7,249 nucleotides of DNA, from assembly GCA_905371275.1 (NCBI GenBank), contig CAJPLH010000099.1, positions 1 to 7,249 of the forward strand. The letters run 5' to 3'. Below the pieces are notes generated by a model. That model was not told the origin of the DNA and did not search any database. It saw only the letters and a program-made list of their open reading frames with translations. Made by a program: the position numbers and the translations under genes. The stretch is from Prevotellaceae bacterium. Its GTDB lineage: Bacteria; Bacteroidota; Bacteroidia; Bacteroidales; Bacteroidaceae. Every line of letters begins with the position of its first letter. Positions within the stretch are counted from its first letter, which is position 1. Shown piece after piece: positions 6,975 through 7,249 of the stretch.

Positions 6975-7089
6975 CAAAAACGTGGGACATTTCTTCAAAA
7001 ACAACGGACTTTTTCTTGAAAGATAAACGACATTTCTCCAAAAACAAGGGACATTTTCTTGAGAGATAAACGACATTTCTCCAAAAATG
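6975..7089. repeat. Degenerate 43-bp tandem repeat built of 21/22-bp half-units
   Basis: Copies begin with CAAAAAC at 6996 and 7039, and a third diverging copy begins with CAAAAAT at 7082: a constant period of 43 bp. An extra half-unit begins at 6975, 21 bp before the first full copy. Each unit joins a CAAAAACAAgGGACaTTTTCTTG-like half to an AGATAAACGACATTTCTC half, and the two halves resemble each other around GACATTT. The two full copies differ at only a few bases. The repeats lie between the DUF4294 stop and the strong terminator, in sequence with no credible gene. Confidence 0.75.
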
Positions 7090-7116
7090 AGGGGATTTTC
7101 CCCTAAACGAGGGGAA
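7090..7116. repeat. Competing AGGGGA / TCCCCT hairpins
   Basis: AGGGGA at 7090-7095 and AGGGGAA at 7110-7116 can both pair with the single (T)TCCCCT block at 7098-7104. They give a 6-bp stem with a 3-base loop or a 7-bp stem with a 5-base loop. The structure directly follows the tandem repeat and precedes the terminator. It may only be a diverged repeat unit. Confidence 0.4.
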
Positions 7117-7124
7117 TCAAATAG

Positions 7125-7165
7125 AAACGTGAGAGACTTCTAGAATTGTCTCTCACGTTTTTTTT
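7125..7165 (+). terminator. Strong rho-independent terminator
   Basis: AAACGTGAGAGAC (7125-7137) pairs perfectly over 13 bp with GTCTCTCACGTTT (7148-7160) across a 10-base loop, followed by a run of eight T (7158-7165). The loop contains its own palindrome TTCTAGAA. It points along the plus strand and is the only convincing terminator after the DUF4294 gene, although 220 bp beyond its stop. On the minus strand only TTTCTATTTG follows, so it could terminate weakly in the other direction. Confidence 0.9.
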
Positions 7166-7200
7166 GTGAACTTTCTCCGCATTGTCTCCCCAAATCTACG

Positions 7201-7228
7201 GAATAATCGAGCAACCGAGCAATTATTC
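7201..7228. promoter_or_regulatory. Dyad with internal 8-bp direct repeat, operator-like
   Basis: GAATAAT (7201-7207) and ATTATTC (7222-7228) form an inverted repeat with a 14-base centre. Overlapping it are two near-identical 8-mers, CGAGCAAC (7208-7215) and CGAGCAAT (7216-7223). The site lies immediately upstream of the -7 element at 7241, covering the place where a -33 TTTG should be. That would suit a regulator of the next gene. The symmetry is seen; the role is inferred. Confidence 0.4.
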
Positions 7229-7240
7229 AGAATTTAATCG

Positions 7241-7248
7241 TATCTTTG
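7241..7248 (+). promoter_or_regulatory. -7 promoter element for a gene beyond the right edge
   Basis: TATCTTTG matches TAnnTTTG exactly. No TTTG is found 19 bases upstream; that position falls in the operator-like dyad. The expected start site and gene lie just outside the window. With the terminator 76 bp upstream, this looks like the boundary between two transcription units. Confidence 0.5.
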
Positions 7249-7249
7249 T

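Noticed and set aside
6273..7076. 267-codon minus-strand open frame overlapping the DUF4294 gene
   Set aside because: It is the antisense of a gene with a clear signal peptide and family motifs. Its N-terminal part is only translated tandem repeat, and it has no promoter or recognisable domain.
6975..7089. CRISPR array
   Set aside because: The repeat units abut directly as 43-bp tandem copies with no unique spacers, and there are no cas genes.

Overview
The window comes from a member of the Bacteroidota, most likely order Bacteroidales (Prevotella/Porphyromonas-like). Three things point there. A SusC/RagA TonB-dependent transporter is paired with a SusD/RagB lipoprotein. Several families are essentially restricted to this phylum (DUF4843, PKD-like lipoprotein, DUF4294). 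Promoters fit the Bacteroidales pattern TTTG-N19-TAnnTTTG, and start codons have AT-rich upstream sequence without a Shine-Dalgarno motif. Genus cannot be fixed from the sequence alone.

Left and centre (1-5681, minus strand): a four-gene nutrient-uptake operon read right to left. Its order is susC-like transporter (5681-2655), susD-like lipoprotein (2634-1192), DUF4843 lipoprotein (1046-294) and a PKD-like lipoprotein whose 3' part runs off the left edge (288-<1). Spacing is 20 bp, then about 145-165 bp containing two stem-loops, then 5 bp. SusC would be the TonB-powered outer-membrane barrel and SusD its substrate-capturing lid. The two accessory lipoproteins probably sit on the cell surface with the complex. 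The ligand cannot be read from the sequence; no glycoside hydrolase, peptidase or regulator is inside the window.

Divergent intergenic region (5682-6260): a textbook minus-strand promoter at 6020-5990 drives the uptake operon and implies an unusually long leader of about 300 nt, which contains a 10-bp palindrome. Two candidate plus-strand promoters face the other way.

Right (6261-6905, plus strand): a secreted DUF4294 protein of unknown function. After it come about 220 bp without a gene, holding a degenerate 43-bp tandem repeat, competing G4/C4 hairpins and then a strong rho-independent terminator (7125-7165). The last 50 bp look like the regulatory region of a plus-strand gene just outside the window (dyad, direct repeat, TATCTTTG -7 element).

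The most notable irregularity is at the start of the DUF4843 gene. Its only good ATG (1027) is one base out of frame with the body. A single extra T in the T5 tract at 1018-1014 would restore a canonical lipoprotein signal peptide. This is a sequencing error, a real mutation, or slippage. No clearly novel multi-gene system is visible; the uptake operon is a known type with unknown substrate.
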